Part shown: positions 6,047-13,862 of the stretch, piece by piece
Numbering within the stretch: position 1 is the stretch's first letter
How the letters are laid out: the number at the start of each line of letters is the position of its first letter
DNA from: Candidatus Sungbacteria bacterium RIFCSPLOWO2_01_FULL_47_10
Lineage (GTDB): Bacteria > Patescibacteriota > Minisyncoccia > Sungbacterales > GWA2-42-14
Assembly: GCA_001820675.1 (NCBI GenBank)
Contig: MHQO01000003.1
Coordinates: 2,628-20,879 of the forward strand
DNA length: 18,252 nucleotides
Reading direction: 5' to 3'
The notes under the pieces: generated by a model
Told to the model about the DNA's origin: nothing
The model's database searches: none
What the model saw: the letters and a program-made list of their open reading frames with translations, nothing else
Made by a program: the position numbers and the translations under genes

Positions 6047-6577
6047 GTGAAAAAGGAAATCATTCTCGGCGGCCTTATTGTCGTTTCGATGAGTGCGCTA
6101 ATTCTTTATACCGCCCACTCTTGGCCATATGCCCCTTCAAAGAATTCGGCAATACGACAAGCATACGAGGAAATGGTACGCAGTGAACAACAAGAAGAAG
6201 CTATGGACAGGGCATTGCAGAAAAAAAAGAATGTGGCGAAATCTTATGAAGGTTTCCTCGGCATTGAGAGTTGGCCCTGCGAAGAATGGACCCCGATGCT
6301 CATGTGCGCAAAACGAACTCCGACTGAAAATGTGTATGGTGCAGACGCATACCGCGGATGTATTGATGTCAGTTGCATCAAAGAAGTTTTTATTTTTGAA
6401 CGGTCTGAAAAGAATCCGAATCTGAAGCGCGCCGTCATGCAGGCAAAACGCTGGAACATTCACCTTGTCCTTTCAAATAAATTCGAAATATACCCCGGAA
6501 TGGTCTATATTGACGCGAACGCCGACGACCAGGAAATAATCCGCTACCTCACAATAAGCAATAAAACGCAAAAGTGA
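6047..6577 (+). CDS. Membrane-anchored hypothetical protein with four cysteines, 176 aa
   Basis: Family not recognised. GTG start at 6047 with an AAGGA Shine-Dalgarno about 6 nt upstream. Residues 5-24 (IILGGLIVVSMSALILYTAH) form one N-terminal membrane segment, an uncleaved anchor or signal peptide, so the rest should lie outside the membrane. A charged, probably coiled helix follows (about 37-66, AYEEMVRSEQQEEAMDRALQ). Four cysteines sit at 78, 87, 105 and 110, enough for two disulfides, in a domain that ends with IHLVLSNKFEIYPGMVYIDA. It is divergent from metG and followed by its own terminator, so probably monocistronic. The role may be envelope-related, but nothing in the sequence fixes it. 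Confidence 0.8.
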   Translation: MKKEIILGGLIVVSMSALILYTAHSWPYAPSKNSAIRQAYEEMVRSEQQEEAMDRALQKKKNVAKSYEGFLGIESWPCEEWTPMLMCAKRTPTENVYGADAYRGCIDVSCIKEVFIFERSEKNPNLKRAVMQAKRWNIHLVLSNKFEIYPGMVYIDANADDQEIIRYLTISNKTQK

Positions 6578-6581
6578 ATAT

Positions 6582-6605
6582 GACGCCTTCAGGCGTCTTT
6601 TCTTA
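6582..6605 (+). terminator. Rho-independent terminator after the 176-aa gene
   Basis: GACGCC (6582-6587), loop TTCA, wait-free closing arm GGCGTC (6592-6597), then TTTTCTT. The 6-bp stem is perfect and lies 4 nt after the TGA at 6575-6577. Confidence 0.8.
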
Positions 6606-6663
6606 AATCAAAATCTTGGATACAATAAGAAAACGTTCTCGATTTCACCCGTACAATAACTAT

Positions 6664-6703
6664 TAGCGTCTATCATGGCGTTACACCAATAGCGTCTAAC
6701 ACA
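6664..6703. repeat. Pair of direct repeats upstream of the 6716 gene
   Basis: AGCGTCTA preceded by T occurs twice (about 6664-6672 and 6690-6698), each followed by T/A-A/C-CA. They flank TGGCGTTACACCA, itself nearly symmetric. It could be an operator or a small interspersed repeat. Nothing else was recognised in the 6606-6715 spacer. Confidence 0.35.
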
Positions 6704-6715
6704 GCTTCTAAAACC

Positions 6716-7243
6716 TTGACCTTAACCACCCATATTTTAGTCGCAACCGCGGTTTCCAAACCTTTTTTCGACGCCGATCCTGCGCTCATTTTTACAGTTG
6801 CAGTCGCATCGCATTACCTCTCGGACGCAATTCCCCACTGGGATTGGCACCTTCATTCGGTCGATGAAGATTTGAGCGAAAACTATAATCACCGCCTTAT
6901 TCCCGACAAGGCCCTGATATTCCGGGACCTCGCGAGGGTAGCACTCGATATCGCTCTCGGGTCAGCACTTGTCCTTATGCTTATTCAGCCGCACTTCACC
7001 CTTCAGGAACTGCTTCCCATCTGCATTGCGATCATCGGCGGAATTCTTCCCGATTCTCTCCAGCCGGTTTTTTGGATCTGGAAACAAAAAAACCCTTTTC
7101 GTTGGGTTAAAAAATTTCACTCATTCATGCATTCGCGAATCCTCCTCGGGCGCCACCTCTGGAAAGACGCACGGTACGTGTGGGCGGGCAAGATCAGTCA
7201 AGTGGTTCTTATATTGATTTCGGTCTGGTTCATTAGGGTTTGA
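6716..7243 (+). CDS. YdjM/DUF457-like membrane metal-dependent hydrolase-type protein, 175 aa
   Basis: Resembles the membrane-bound, predicted metal-dependent hydrolases of the YdjM type, whose substrates are largely unknown. Seen: THILVATAV at the N-terminus with His6, then a hydrophobic helix carrying H33 and D37 (SHYLSDAIPHWDWH, with H41 and D43), a second hydrophobic helix near residues 77-92 (ALDIALGSALVLMLI), a third at 103-118 (ICIAIIGGILPDSLQPVFW), HSFMHSR, and a C-terminal helix VVLILISVWFI. The start is a TTG at 6716; no in-frame ATG lies upstream and no clear Shine-Dalgarno is seen. It follows the terminator of the previous gene, so it should have its own promoter, which I could not place. 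Family assignment is by motif memory. Confidence 0.78.
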   Translation: MTLTTHILVATAVSKPFFDADPALIFTVAVASHYLSDAIPHWDWHLHSVDEDLSENYNHRLIPDKALIFRDLARVALDIALGSALVLMLIQPHFTLQELLPICIAIIGGILPDSLQPVFWIWKQKNPFRWVKKFHSFMHSRILLGRHLWKDARYVWAGKISQVVLILISVWFIRV

Positions 7244-7257
7244 AATATTGATATTCG

Positions 7258-8319
7258 TCACACTTTCACGGCGGGCGTCTCGTGAAGAAGCGCCCCTTTT
7301 CTTTTGTTCTTATCAAGATCAACGACAAGCTCCACGAGAACGGACGCGACGGGAACGGCCAAGAACAAGCCGAGAATGCCGCCGAGTTTTACTCCGATCA
7401 ATAATGCGATAATCACAACAAGCGGATTCAGGCCGATAGTTTTTCGCATAACGGTCGGGACAATCAAATGGCTTTCAAGCTGCTGGATAACGAAATAGAG
7501 AAGGATCACCAGGAATCCCAAAAACGGGCCGGTCAAAAACGCGGAAAACACCGCGGGAACTGCGGCAAGAATGGGGCCGATAATCGGAATAACTTCAAGA
7601 AGAGCCGCAAGGACGGCGAAAAGCAGGGCATATTTAATTCCCAGGATCGTAAGACTGATAAATACCAAAACGCCGACCAACGCCCCCAGGATGAGCTGGC
7701 CCTGTAGCCATTGGCCCATTTTCTTTTGAGAACGTATCCAGATGGCAATAAGATATTCTTCGTATTCGAGAGGGGTCACCAGTCGCAAAAAATTCGCAAT
7801 GCCGTTTTCCTGAGCGGAAAGATAAAATGAAACCACGATAAGCACGAGAAGGGACATAAGCCCCCCGAATATCGCAGACAGTATTCCGAGCGCGTCTCCC
7901 GTAACCTCGCTCAACGCAAGGGATCCCGACGAAAGAAAACCCTCGGCGCTTTTCGGAACGAATTCAAAAAACGGGATGCCGTCAAATTCCTGCAGGCCCG
8001 TGATAAATTTCGATTCATACGTCCGAAATACATCTTGAAACGACCGAAACTCGCCGAAAATGGGCGGAATCAAAAAATAAAAAACACCGGCGAAAACAGA
8101 AAAAACCGCAAGGTAAATAATAATCACGCCTGCCAGGCGGGGAATGGCATATTTTTCAAACCATTTCACCGCAGGGTCAATGGCAGACGCCACCACAACC
8201 GCAAAAAGAAGTGCCGCAAGCACATCCGAAAGATAATACGCCAAAAATGCTCCTCCTACGACAAGGAAAAATTTCACGAACACTTTATACGAGATATCTA
8301 TCGGGGTTGCGCCTTTCAT
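7258..8319 (-). CDS. AI-2E family transporter-like membrane protein, 353 aa
   Basis: Polytopic membrane protein of the AI-2 exporter / PerM / YdiK superfamily, whose members export small molecules or work as ion antiporters; the substrate here is unknown. Seen: hydrophobic pairs at the N-terminus (VFVKFFLVVGGAFLAYYLSD, then ALLFAVVVASAIDPAVKW), a third helix (LAGVIIIYLAVFSVFAGVFY), a soluble middle part (about 85-135), then SLLVLIVVSFYLS, and the diagnostic C-terminal block with the family's PIIGPILAAVPAV and QQLESHLIVPTVM, plus GLNPLVVIIALLIG. Length matches the family (about 340-370). The start is taken at the ATG at 8319, preceded by GAGG 3 nt upstream; a TTG at 8331 is the alternative. 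It lies downstream of the M16 gene, which may share its transcript. Confidence 0.93.
   Translation of the reverse strand: MKGATPIDISYKVFVKFFLVVGGAFLAYYLSDVLAALLFAVVVASAIDPAVKWFEKYAIPRLAGVIIIYLAVFSVFAGVFYFLIPPIFGEFRSFQDVFRTYESKFITGLQEFDGIPFFEFVPKSAEGFLSSGSLALSEVTGDALGILSAIFGGLMSLLVLIVVSFYLSAQENGIANFLRLVTPLEYEEYLIAIWIRSQKKMGQWLQGQLILGALVGVLVFISLTILGIKYALLFAVLAALLEVIPIIGPILAAVPAVFSAFLTGPFLGFLVILLYFVIQQLESHLIVPTVMRKTIGLNPLVVIIALLIGVKLGGILGLFLAVPVASVLVELVVDLDKNKRKGALLHETPAVKV
7273..7305 (+). terminator. Plus-strand terminator embedded in the 3' end of the AI-2E transporter gene
   Basis: GGGCGTCT (7273-7280) pairs with AGA..CGCCC (7286-7288 and 7291-7295) with a 2-nt bulge and a 5-nt loop, then CTTTTCTTTT. 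It lies 29 nt past the stop of the plus-strand YdjM-like gene, inside the convergent gene's last codons. Confidence 0.65.
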
Positions 8320-8361
8320 GATCCTCGCCAACGTATGCGAATTTGTCCGCGTATATCACGA

Positions 8362-8386
8362 ACACATTCGCGATTCGCGAATGTGT
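8362..8386. repeat. Perfect 11-bp inverted repeat in the M16/AI-2E spacer
   Basis: ACACATTCGCG (8362-8372), ATT loop, CGCGAATGTGT (8376-8386). No U-tract follows on either strand, so it is not a standard terminator. The surrounding 8330-8410 is rich in GTATGCG, CGCGTATA and GCGCACATACG motifs and a related composition recurs at 13218-13294. Confidence 0.7.
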
Positions 8387-8413
8387 ACGCTCACATATGC
8401 GCACATACGCTGT

Positions 8414-9679
8414 TTACAATTTAAGAAGTTTCTCAAATTCTTTTTGTTCCTTATATGGCCCGATCACCGCCATATTCAGACCGCGCTCGGTGAAAATTTT
8501 CTTCGCGACCCGGTTCACATCTTCAACCGTTACCTTATCTATTTTACTGAAAACTTCCTCAACCGTCAACGGCCTTCCCGTAACGATCTCCTCAATTCCG
8601 ATAAAATCAGCAACGGCATCGGACGCTTCCATCCCGATGAGCGATGTTCCCCTGACATAATTCCGTGCAAGCTTCAGCTCCCTTTGGGAAATGCCCCTGT
8701 CGGCAAGTTTGCGGTATTCTTTCAGAATTGCGGCAATCGCTTTTTTTGCATTTGAATGGTCGACGCCCGCGTATGTTACAAAGTACCCGCGATTAGAAAA
8801 TGATTCATCGGAAGATCGCACATTATACGCAAGGCCAAGTTTTTCTCTTATCGTTTCAAACATCCTTGCACTCCAAAAACCGCCCGTAATTACGGCAAGA
8901 AGCCGCATGGCAAACACATCCTTGTGCGCGGCAGGGAGGCCGTGGAAACCGACTATGATATGGGACTGATCCGTTTCCTTGTATTCGATCTCAAGCTTCG
9001 GCCTTTTTTGGCCCCCGAGAAGAGGGGGGGGGGACCCCGTTTTTGCGGTCCTGATTCCGGAAAAATATTTTTTAATTTTTTCGATTGTCTCGTCCTCGCC
9101 GAAACTCCCCGCAACGATAACCGCGGTATTCGTGGAAACGTAATGCGTGTTGAAATAATGAATAAAATCCTTGCGCATGAGACTGTCCAAAACCTTCTCT
9201 GGGCCCAGCGTTTCCCAGCCCGCCGGCTGATTGCCGTATAGAAGTCGTTCCCATATCCGCCAGATGTAAATCGTGGGGGTATCGTTATGCCGATGGATTT
9301 CTTCCTTGATAACCTGACGCTCGCGGTCCACCTCTTCCTCCTTGAGAAGAGAATTTTTATAAATATCGGACAAAAGGTCAAGAGAAGAATCAAGAAATGT
9401 CTTTCCCGCTTTGATAAAATATCCCGTGAACTCGTGCGACGTAAATGCATTTGAGATCGAACCTATGGAATCAAGCTCCCGCAGGACATCAAGTGGTTTC
9501 GGCCTGTTTTTTGTTCCTTTAAAAAACATGTGCTCCAGAAAATGGGAAATGCCGTTATTTTTCGAATTTTCATAATCGGAGCCCGTTCCGACCATGACCA
9601 AAGTTGTGACAGTGTTCGTGCCTTTCATGGGAGAGGTCAGGATCCGCAAGCCGTTGGGTAAAACGATTTTTTTGAACAC
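8414..9679 (-). CDS. M16-family zinc metalloprotease (processing-peptidase-like), 421 aa
   Basis: Zinc protease of the pitrilysin/MPP family, which degrades or processes peptides. The inverted zinc motif is intact: HFLEH at residues 46-50 and the third ligand E126 exactly 76 residues after H50 (in RERQVIKEEI). The N-terminal half also has LPNGLRIL, GSDYE and NAFTSHEFTGYF; the C-terminal inactive half (from about 235) has IIVGFHGLPAAHKD, the R/Y motif REKLGLAYNVRSS and the GGFWSARMF block. The length fits the single-chain ~420-residue bacterial type. No signal peptide is seen, so it is probably cytoplasmic. The GTG start at 9679 is chosen because the family begins at once with FKKIVLPNGL; no Shine-Dalgarno is visible, but a -10-like TACACT lies 7 nt upstream. 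The linker TGSPPPLLGGQK is coded by a run of ten C (ten G on the plus strand, 9024-9033). Confidence 0.95.
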   Translation of the reverse strand: MFKKIVLPNGLRILTSPMKGTNTVTTLVMVGTGSDYENSKNNGISHFLEHMFFKGTKNRPKPLDVLRELDSIGSISNAFTSHEFTGYFIKAGKTFLDSSLDLLSDIYKNSLLKEEEVDRERQVIKEEIHRHNDTPTIYIWRIWERLLYGNQPAGWETLGPEKVLDSLMRKDFIHYFNTHYVSTNTAVIVAGSFGEDETIEKIKKYFSGIRTAKTGSPPPLLGGQKRPKLEIEYKETDQSHIIVGFHGLPAAHKDVFAMRLLAVITGGFWSARMFETIREKLGLAYNVRSSDESFSNRGYFVTYAGVDHSNAKKAIAAILKEYRKLADRGISQRELKLARNYVRGTSLIGMEASDAVADFIGIEEIVTGRPLTVEEVFSKIDKVTVEDVNRVAKKIFTERGLNMAVIGPYKEQKEFEKLLKL

Positions 9680-9685
9680 GGTAGT

Positions 9686-9722
9686 AAGTGTAAAACGTAA
9701 AACGAAAAAAATAAAACTTTAA
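9686..9722. repeat. Heptamer repeat in the spacer upstream of the M16 gene
   Basis: TAAGTG-TAAAACG-TAAAACG-AAAAAAA-TAAAACT runs with a 7-bp period through 9686-9719. On the minus strand the end of this tract supplies the -10-like TACACT (9692-9687) of the M16 gene, whose GTG follows 7 nt later. Confidence 0.6.
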
Positions 9723-9774
9723 ATTTTGCGTTGTCGATTTACATTTTTCACTCCATACTTCAGAGTTTAACTCT

Positions 9775-11076
9775 TTATTCCAACTGTTTCTCCAAATAAT
9801 TCTTAAGCTCTGTTACGGCGACCCTCTCCTGCTTTGCCGTGTCCCTGTCCCTCACTGTCACGGTATCGTCCTCAAGTGTTTGAAAATCCGCAGTAATGCA
9901 CCACGGAGTCCCGATCTCGTCTTGGGCGTAGTAGCGCTTGCCGATATTCCCTCTCTCGTCCCATGCCACGGGGGCATATTTTTTTAATTCCGTATATATA
10001 TTCCGCGCTTTTTCTACCAATAGCGTCTTATTGGCAAGAAGCGGGAATACGGCGACTTTGAACGGAGCAAGACGAATCGGAAGTTTTAAAACGGCCCGTT
10101 TTCCTCCATCTTCTTCCGTGAATGAACTGATAAGCACCGCGAGTAACGTGCGGTCAACTCCGAATGTCGGCTCGATCACGTGCGGAATAAATCGTTCCTT
10201 TTTCTCCTCGTCGTAATACGAAAGATCTGCCCCGGATTTTTCCGTATGCGCTTTCAGATCGAAATCCGTCCGATATGCAATGCCGAAGAGTTCTTCTCTC
10301 CCGAACGGAAAGTCAAAATCCAAATCAACGGTGCGTTCCGAGTAGTGGGCCCGGTCTTCTGCAGAAACTTCACGGTCGTGCAAATTCCTGATACCGACTG
10401 ACGCCGCCCAGTCGTGCATTTCCGAAAGCCACGATTCAAATCGTCCGCGCCAATCGTTTTCCCGGATAAAATATTCAATTTCCATCTGCTCGAATTCGCG
10501 CGTCCGGAAAACAAAATTTCCAGGCGTGATTTCGTTCCGAAACGCTTTGCCGATCTGTGCGATGCCGAACGGAAGTTTCGGGTGCATGGAATCCAGAACA
10601 TTCTTAAAATTCACGAACATTCCTTGGGCGGTTTCCGGCCGCAAATGTGTCTCGGCCGCAGTATCTTCAACGGGGCCGACGTGGGTCTTGAACATCATGT
10701 TGAACTTGCGGGGAGAACTCAACGTTCCTCCGCAATGAGGGCAAACTTTTGGGTCTGTAATTTGATCGGTCCGAAAACGGTATTTACATATTTTACATTC
10801 GGACAACGGGTCTGTGAAATTCAAAGTGTGCCCCGATGTTTCCCACACTCGTGAATTCATTAAAATCGCCGAATCAACCCCATATACATCATCCCGCGAT
10901 TGAACGAACCTTTTCCACCATTCTTTCTTTATATTATTCTTCAGCTCAACCCCCAGAGGCCCATAATCCCATGTCCCGCCAAGCCCGCCGTAAATCTCCG
11001 AACCGGGAAAAACAAAACCGCGCCTTTTTGCCAAGGCGACTATTTTTTCCATTATGTTTTGGCCGGTCTCTTTCAT
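9775..11076 (-). CDS. glyQS: Glycyl-tRNA synthetase, alpha2 (eukaryote/archaea-like) type, 433 aa
   Basis: Charges tRNA-Gly; homodimeric class II enzyme rather than the split alpha2beta2 form. Seen: KRRGFVFPGSEIYGGLGGTWDYGPLG at the N-terminus, the zinc-ribbon insertion C94/C97...C112/C115, FNMMFKTHVGP, ETAQGMFVNF, motif 2 FRNEITP (about 179-185), REFEQMEIEYF, and motif 3 EPTFGVDRTLLAVL. The anticodon-binding domain closes the protein (PFKVAVFPLLANK to LKNYLEKQ). Length is normal for the bacterial short form. Two starts are possible: the ATG at 11076 (MKETGQNIMEKIVALAKRRG), about 20 nt after the promoter start, or the ATG at 11052, where many family members begin. No heptamer tract was found in this gene, unlike the other three synthetases here. 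Confidence 0.97.
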   Translation of the reverse strand: MKETGQNIMEKIVALAKRRGFVFPGSEIYGGLGGTWDYGPLGVELKNNIKKEWWKRFVQSRDDVYGVDSAILMNSRVWETSGHTLNFTDPLSECKICKYRFRTDQITDPKVCPHCGGTLSSPRKFNMMFKTHVGPVEDTAAETHLRPETAQGMFVNFKNVLDSMHPKLPFGIAQIGKAFRNEITPGNFVFRTREFEQMEIEYFIRENDWRGRFESWLSEMHDWAASVGIRNLHDREVSAEDRAHYSERTVDLDFDFPFGREELFGIAYRTDFDLKAHTEKSGADLSYYDEEKKERFIPHVIEPTFGVDRTLLAVLISSFTEEDGGKRAVLKLPIRLAPFKVAVFPLLANKTLLVEKARNIYTELKKYAPVAWDERGNIGKRYYAQDEIGTPWCITADFQTLEDDTVTVRDRDTAKQERVAVTELKNYLEKQLE

Positions 11077-11102
11077 GTCTAACGTATATCAATCCTTGCT
11101 TC

Positions 11103-11130
11103 ATTATACACGTATGTATCCCGTTATCAA
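11103..11130 (-). promoter_or_regulatory. glycyl-tRNA synthetase promoter
   Basis: Minus strand: -35 TTGATA (11130-11125), a 16-bp spacer and a perfect -10 TATAAT (11108-11103). Expected start near 11096, about 20 nt before the ATG at 11076. A terminator lies just upstream at 11133-11158. Confidence 0.75.
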
Positions 11131-11132
11131 AC

Positions 11133-11158
11133 AAAAAAGGCCTCATCCGAGAAGCCTT
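11133..11158. terminator. Hairpin with U-tract in the spacer upstream of the GlyRS gene
   Basis: AAGGC+CTC (11137-11144), loop ATCC, GAG (11149-11151), 2-nt bulge, GCCTT (11154-11158). On the minus strand the stem is followed by TTTTTTG. It would stop transcription of the 659-aa gene, whose stop is about 80 nt upstream at 11238, and insulates the GlyRS promoter. Confidence 0.8.
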
Positions 11159-11237
11159 CTTTCTGCGCGGTGTCATGGTACTTCAGGATTTTGCGGTTGC
11201 TGTTTCGCCCAACGACTCGAAATAGGGGGCGAGGCTC

Positions 11238-13217
11238 CTATTCAGCAACAGACCATCCTTCCCGTCCCGCGCGCGGGTCATCCTTCAGCTCGGTGGTAAT
11301 GTCGGGAAGACGCGCCCCCAGATCGACTCCCGTAAAAGAATCGGTTGCAACGATGCGAATATTTTTTACCAAAAGAGCCCGTTGTCCGAGAACGTCCTCG
11401 CCGGGAGTTAATGCAATATTAAACGCAAGAAAAACCCGCGGACGGATAAAACCCGTTCCGGCGGGAATCGACCCGATATCCCAGGTCAATTCGCCTGATG
11501 ATGAATTGAAACTTATACGTTCCGTTTCGTCGCCCGTCATCCGGTCAAGCCACCGCACATTCCCGGGCAATGAAGCAAATACTCTGGCATTTTTAAGATC
11601 ATTTGATATGTTTGAAATCTCGAACAGTACCGTATATCCCGTTTCCCTGCCGATGCGCGGAGGAAGAGAACCGATATTCGCCCCAAGCGGCGAGTTGTAA
11701 AAAATCGCTTTCGCCCCGAAAGAAAGCTCGGTCTGAAACTTCATAGTCAAAATATCTTCGTATTCAAGTTTTACCCCCTCAAACCCGCGCGGAACGGTTT
11801 GGGTATTTATATTTGCAACCGACACAGCAACAAATTCCTTGTCTGACGACTTCGTAATCGGAGGTTGTTTGATGGCAGAAATGGAAAAAAAGACCATCCC
11901 CCCCTCACCGGCATCAAGCTCTTTCAAGCCGGGAACCGATGCGGCATTCCATATGATTTCGCGGCTTTGTCCGTCAAAAAAACCATCGTTCGTTTTCAAA
12001 CTCCGCATATCGAAAAATTCCTCGGAAAGCCGCACGCGAATGGAAACATCACGGACGGTCACGGGCAGATTGTTTTTATACCGAACATTGAATGTCAGCA
12101 CTTCTCCGAATTTTACGATATCCTCTTCCTGACGCACCAACTCCTGGCGCACAAAAAGAAACGAAGGGGCAATGCGCGTCTCGCCCGCTTTTTCAAGAAA
12201 TGTCTTCCATTGCCGCGTTTCCGAATTATACTCACCAAGGGTTACCCGAAACGGTTTTATTTCCTCGGGCAAGCCAAGAATATTCCCCTGGAGCGTAATG
12301 CGGCGGCTTTCTCCTCCTTGAAGGTCCCCAAAATACCAAATATTATTTTCAAAGTCCGAAGGAACGTCGGAAGAATGGAACTGAAACCCGAACGGGAAGT
12401 CAATTCTCATGGATATATTTTGAAAACCGGCCTGTGAACTTGATGTTACATCAACAACAACCTCCAGATCCTGTCCGCTCACAACCTGTTCGGGCATAGT
12501 AAAGGACACCGCCAGAGGAACCTGGGAAATAATTGTCGTAAACGTTTTTCGCTCAACAAGCCGTGAAGAAACATTCTCCGGCTGATAGACAACAATGGCT
12601 TCTGCGGTCTTTTCTTCATCGGCAGTCCCGAAAAGTCGGGCCGAAAATCTTTGGCGCCGAATCTGGCCTGGCTCTACGGTGCCGAGAGATGCGCGCGAAC
12701 GCAGGGTATTCTTTGCGCCATCTTCTTCGGGAATGGAACCGGGCGGATATACGAACGTGACATCAACATCTTTGATCACAACCGTATCGGTATTTCGAAA
12801 TACGATTTCCCACTCCACAACCCCCCCGGCCGCGGAATAATGCCCGGAGTTGATAACAAGATCAACCGCCTGCCCGGAAGGCGCGATGCTCAAATAAATA
12901 GAAATTGCTGCTGTAATTAAAAGGCCCGCGGAGAGAGCTATGACACCGATGAATATTTTCGTGCGGAGCGACCATGCGCGTTTTATTCCATTCGCCGCGT
13001 CCCCTTTTTCGAGCTCTCCCTCCCCCACAATCGGTTTGAGCGATTCTTTTGTTTCTGCGCTAAAAGCGCCGATGCCCGTGTCGGCTTCGTCGCTCCAGTA
13101 TGTTTTCTTCTTCGAAGACTTGCTTTTAACTTCTTCAGAAAATTCTTTTCGCCTGCGCTCTTTTGGCCCTCCGGTGGAATACATTCTTTTCTTCAATTCT
13201 TCTATCTTGTCAGACAT
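11238..13217 (-). CDS. Membrane-anchored protein with extracellular Ig/DUF11-like repeats, 659 aa
   Basis: Single-pass membrane protein, N-terminus inside. Residues 1-85 are highly charged with KR-rich stretches (KERRRKEFSEEV, KSKSSKKKTYW); residues about 88-111 (IFIGVIALSAGLLITAAISI) form one membrane helix; the remaining ~545 residues are all-beta. Recurrent features are those of DUF11/CARDB-like domains: VEWEIVFRNTDTVVIKDVDV, LTFNVRYKNNLPVTVRDVSI and YTVLFEISNISNDLKNARVF are three similar blocks about 200 residues apart, each followed by a hydrophobic strand and a GxV/GxI-type turn. No catalytic motif was found, so a structural or surface role is inferred. It lies directly downstream of recO and ends in a terminator, so the two may be cotranscribed. 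Identity of the domain family is by pattern only. Confidence 0.85.
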   Translation of the reverse strand: MSDKIEELKKRMYSTGGPKERRRKEFSEEVKSKSSKKKTYWSDEADTGIGAFSAETKESLKPIVGEGELEKGDAANGIKRAWSLRTKIFIGVIALSAGLLITAAISIYLSIAPSGQAVDLVINSGHYSAAGGVVEWEIVFRNTDTVVIKDVDVTFVYPPGSIPEEDGAKNTLRSRASLGTVEPGQIRRQRFSARLFGTADEEKTAEAIVVYQPENVSSRLVERKTFTTIISQVPLAVSFTMPEQVVSGQDLEVVVDVTSSSQAGFQNISMRIDFPFGFQFHSSDVPSDFENNIWYFGDLQGGESRRITLQGNILGLPEEIKPFRVTLGEYNSETRQWKTFLEKAGETRIAPSFLFVRQELVRQEEDIVKFGEVLTFNVRYKNNLPVTVRDVSIRVRLSEEFFDMRSLKTNDGFFDGQSREIIWNAASVPGLKELDAGEGGMVFFSISAIKQPPITKSSDKEFVAVSVANINTQTVPRGFEGVKLEYEDILTMKFQTELSFGAKAIFYNSPLGANIGSLPPRIGRETGYTVLFEISNISNDLKNARVFASLPGNVRWLDRMTGDETERISFNSSSGELTWDIGSIPAGTGFIRPRVFLAFNIALTPGEDVLGQRALLVKNIRIVATDSFTGVDLGARLPDITTELKDDPRAGREGWSVAE

Positions 13218-13294
13218 GCGTCAGCGAAATACGAAATACACGCGAATGTACAAATACATATTTGCAGATTCGCGGAATATTCGTAATTTGTTGA
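13218..13294. other. Spacer rich in TTCGCG/ATACG/ATTCG motifs between recO and the 659-aa gene
   Basis: Contains ACGCGAATGTAC, TTCGCGGAATATTCG and several AATAC/GTATT steps, similar in vocabulary to the 8330-8412 spacer although the two do not align cleanly. No good promoter was seen. Possibly a diverged interspersed repeat. Confidence 0.3.
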
Positions 13295-13825
13295 TTATAG
13301 CCCCATTATATCATACCGCACCCCCAACTGATTCGCCAAAACAGTTCTAACATGGTCGGCACCTATTTTCTGGGGCGGGAGCAGGCCAAAAATATCAAGA
13401 AATCGAATGTGAAAATCGTGCAGAATTTTTTCATATTCCGACCGGCCGCCACCCGCACCGTCAAGCAACACAAACGCATCCCGCACCGATTCAAAGAGCC
13501 GCGGATCTCCACGCTCCTCAAACGTATTGGCGTCAATAAGATTGATGACGTACGAGACGACAGATAATTTCTCAAAATCGCTCCTAATATTCGGAAAAAA
13601 ATCTATCGAATCAGCCGACGTTGCCCGATACATATTTTTTCCGATAACAAAAGAAACTGCCGAATGCGTCATCGGCTCAATGTGGCCCTTCAGCTTTGCG
13701 GCCTCTTTTTTTACTCCCTGTACCGCAAGCGTTATCTTTCCGAAGTCTTTCGTAAGAACGGTAATCAATGCGCCCGCCTCGCCGTAAGGGATTTTTTTTA
13801 AAATGATGCCTTCGGTAGTGTGCAT
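13295..13825 (-). CDS. recO: DNA repair protein RecO, short form, 176 aa
   Basis: Recombination mediator that helps load RecA at single-strand gaps together with RecF/RecR. Seen: the N-terminal OB-fold start MHTTEGIILKKIPYGEAGAL, LTKDFGKITLAVQGVKKEAA, then GHIEPMTHSAVSFVIGKNMY and the helical C-terminal domain with YVINLIDANTFEERGDPRLF. The family is about 240 residues; this protein lacks the C-terminal zinc-finger part, common in reduced genomes. The start at 13825 (MHTTEGI) matches the family; an upstream extension to 13852 is unlikely. No clear Shine-Dalgarno is seen. It ends 77 bp before the 659-aa gene on the same strand. Confidence 0.93.
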   Translation of the reverse strand: MHTTEGIILKKIPYGEAGALITVLTKDFGKITLAVQGVKKEAAKLKGHIEPMTHSAVSFVIGKNMYRATSADSIDFFPNIRSDFEKLSVVSYVINLIDANTFEERGDPRLFESVRDAFVLLDGAGGGRSEYEKILHDFHIRFLDIFGLLPPQKIGADHVRTVLANQLGVRYDIMGL

Positions 13826-13862
13826 CGCTAATCTGAACGAATATGGCCACAAATTTCACTAA

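Noticed and set aside
5977..6063. In-frame extension of metG to 6063
   Set aside because: It overlaps a good promoter and the divergent gene; the family starts at MSTRKKKFYITT.
10018..10030. CCAATAGCGTCT shared between glyQS and the 6686 spacer
   Set aside because: A 12-base match is expected by chance several times in a window of this size.
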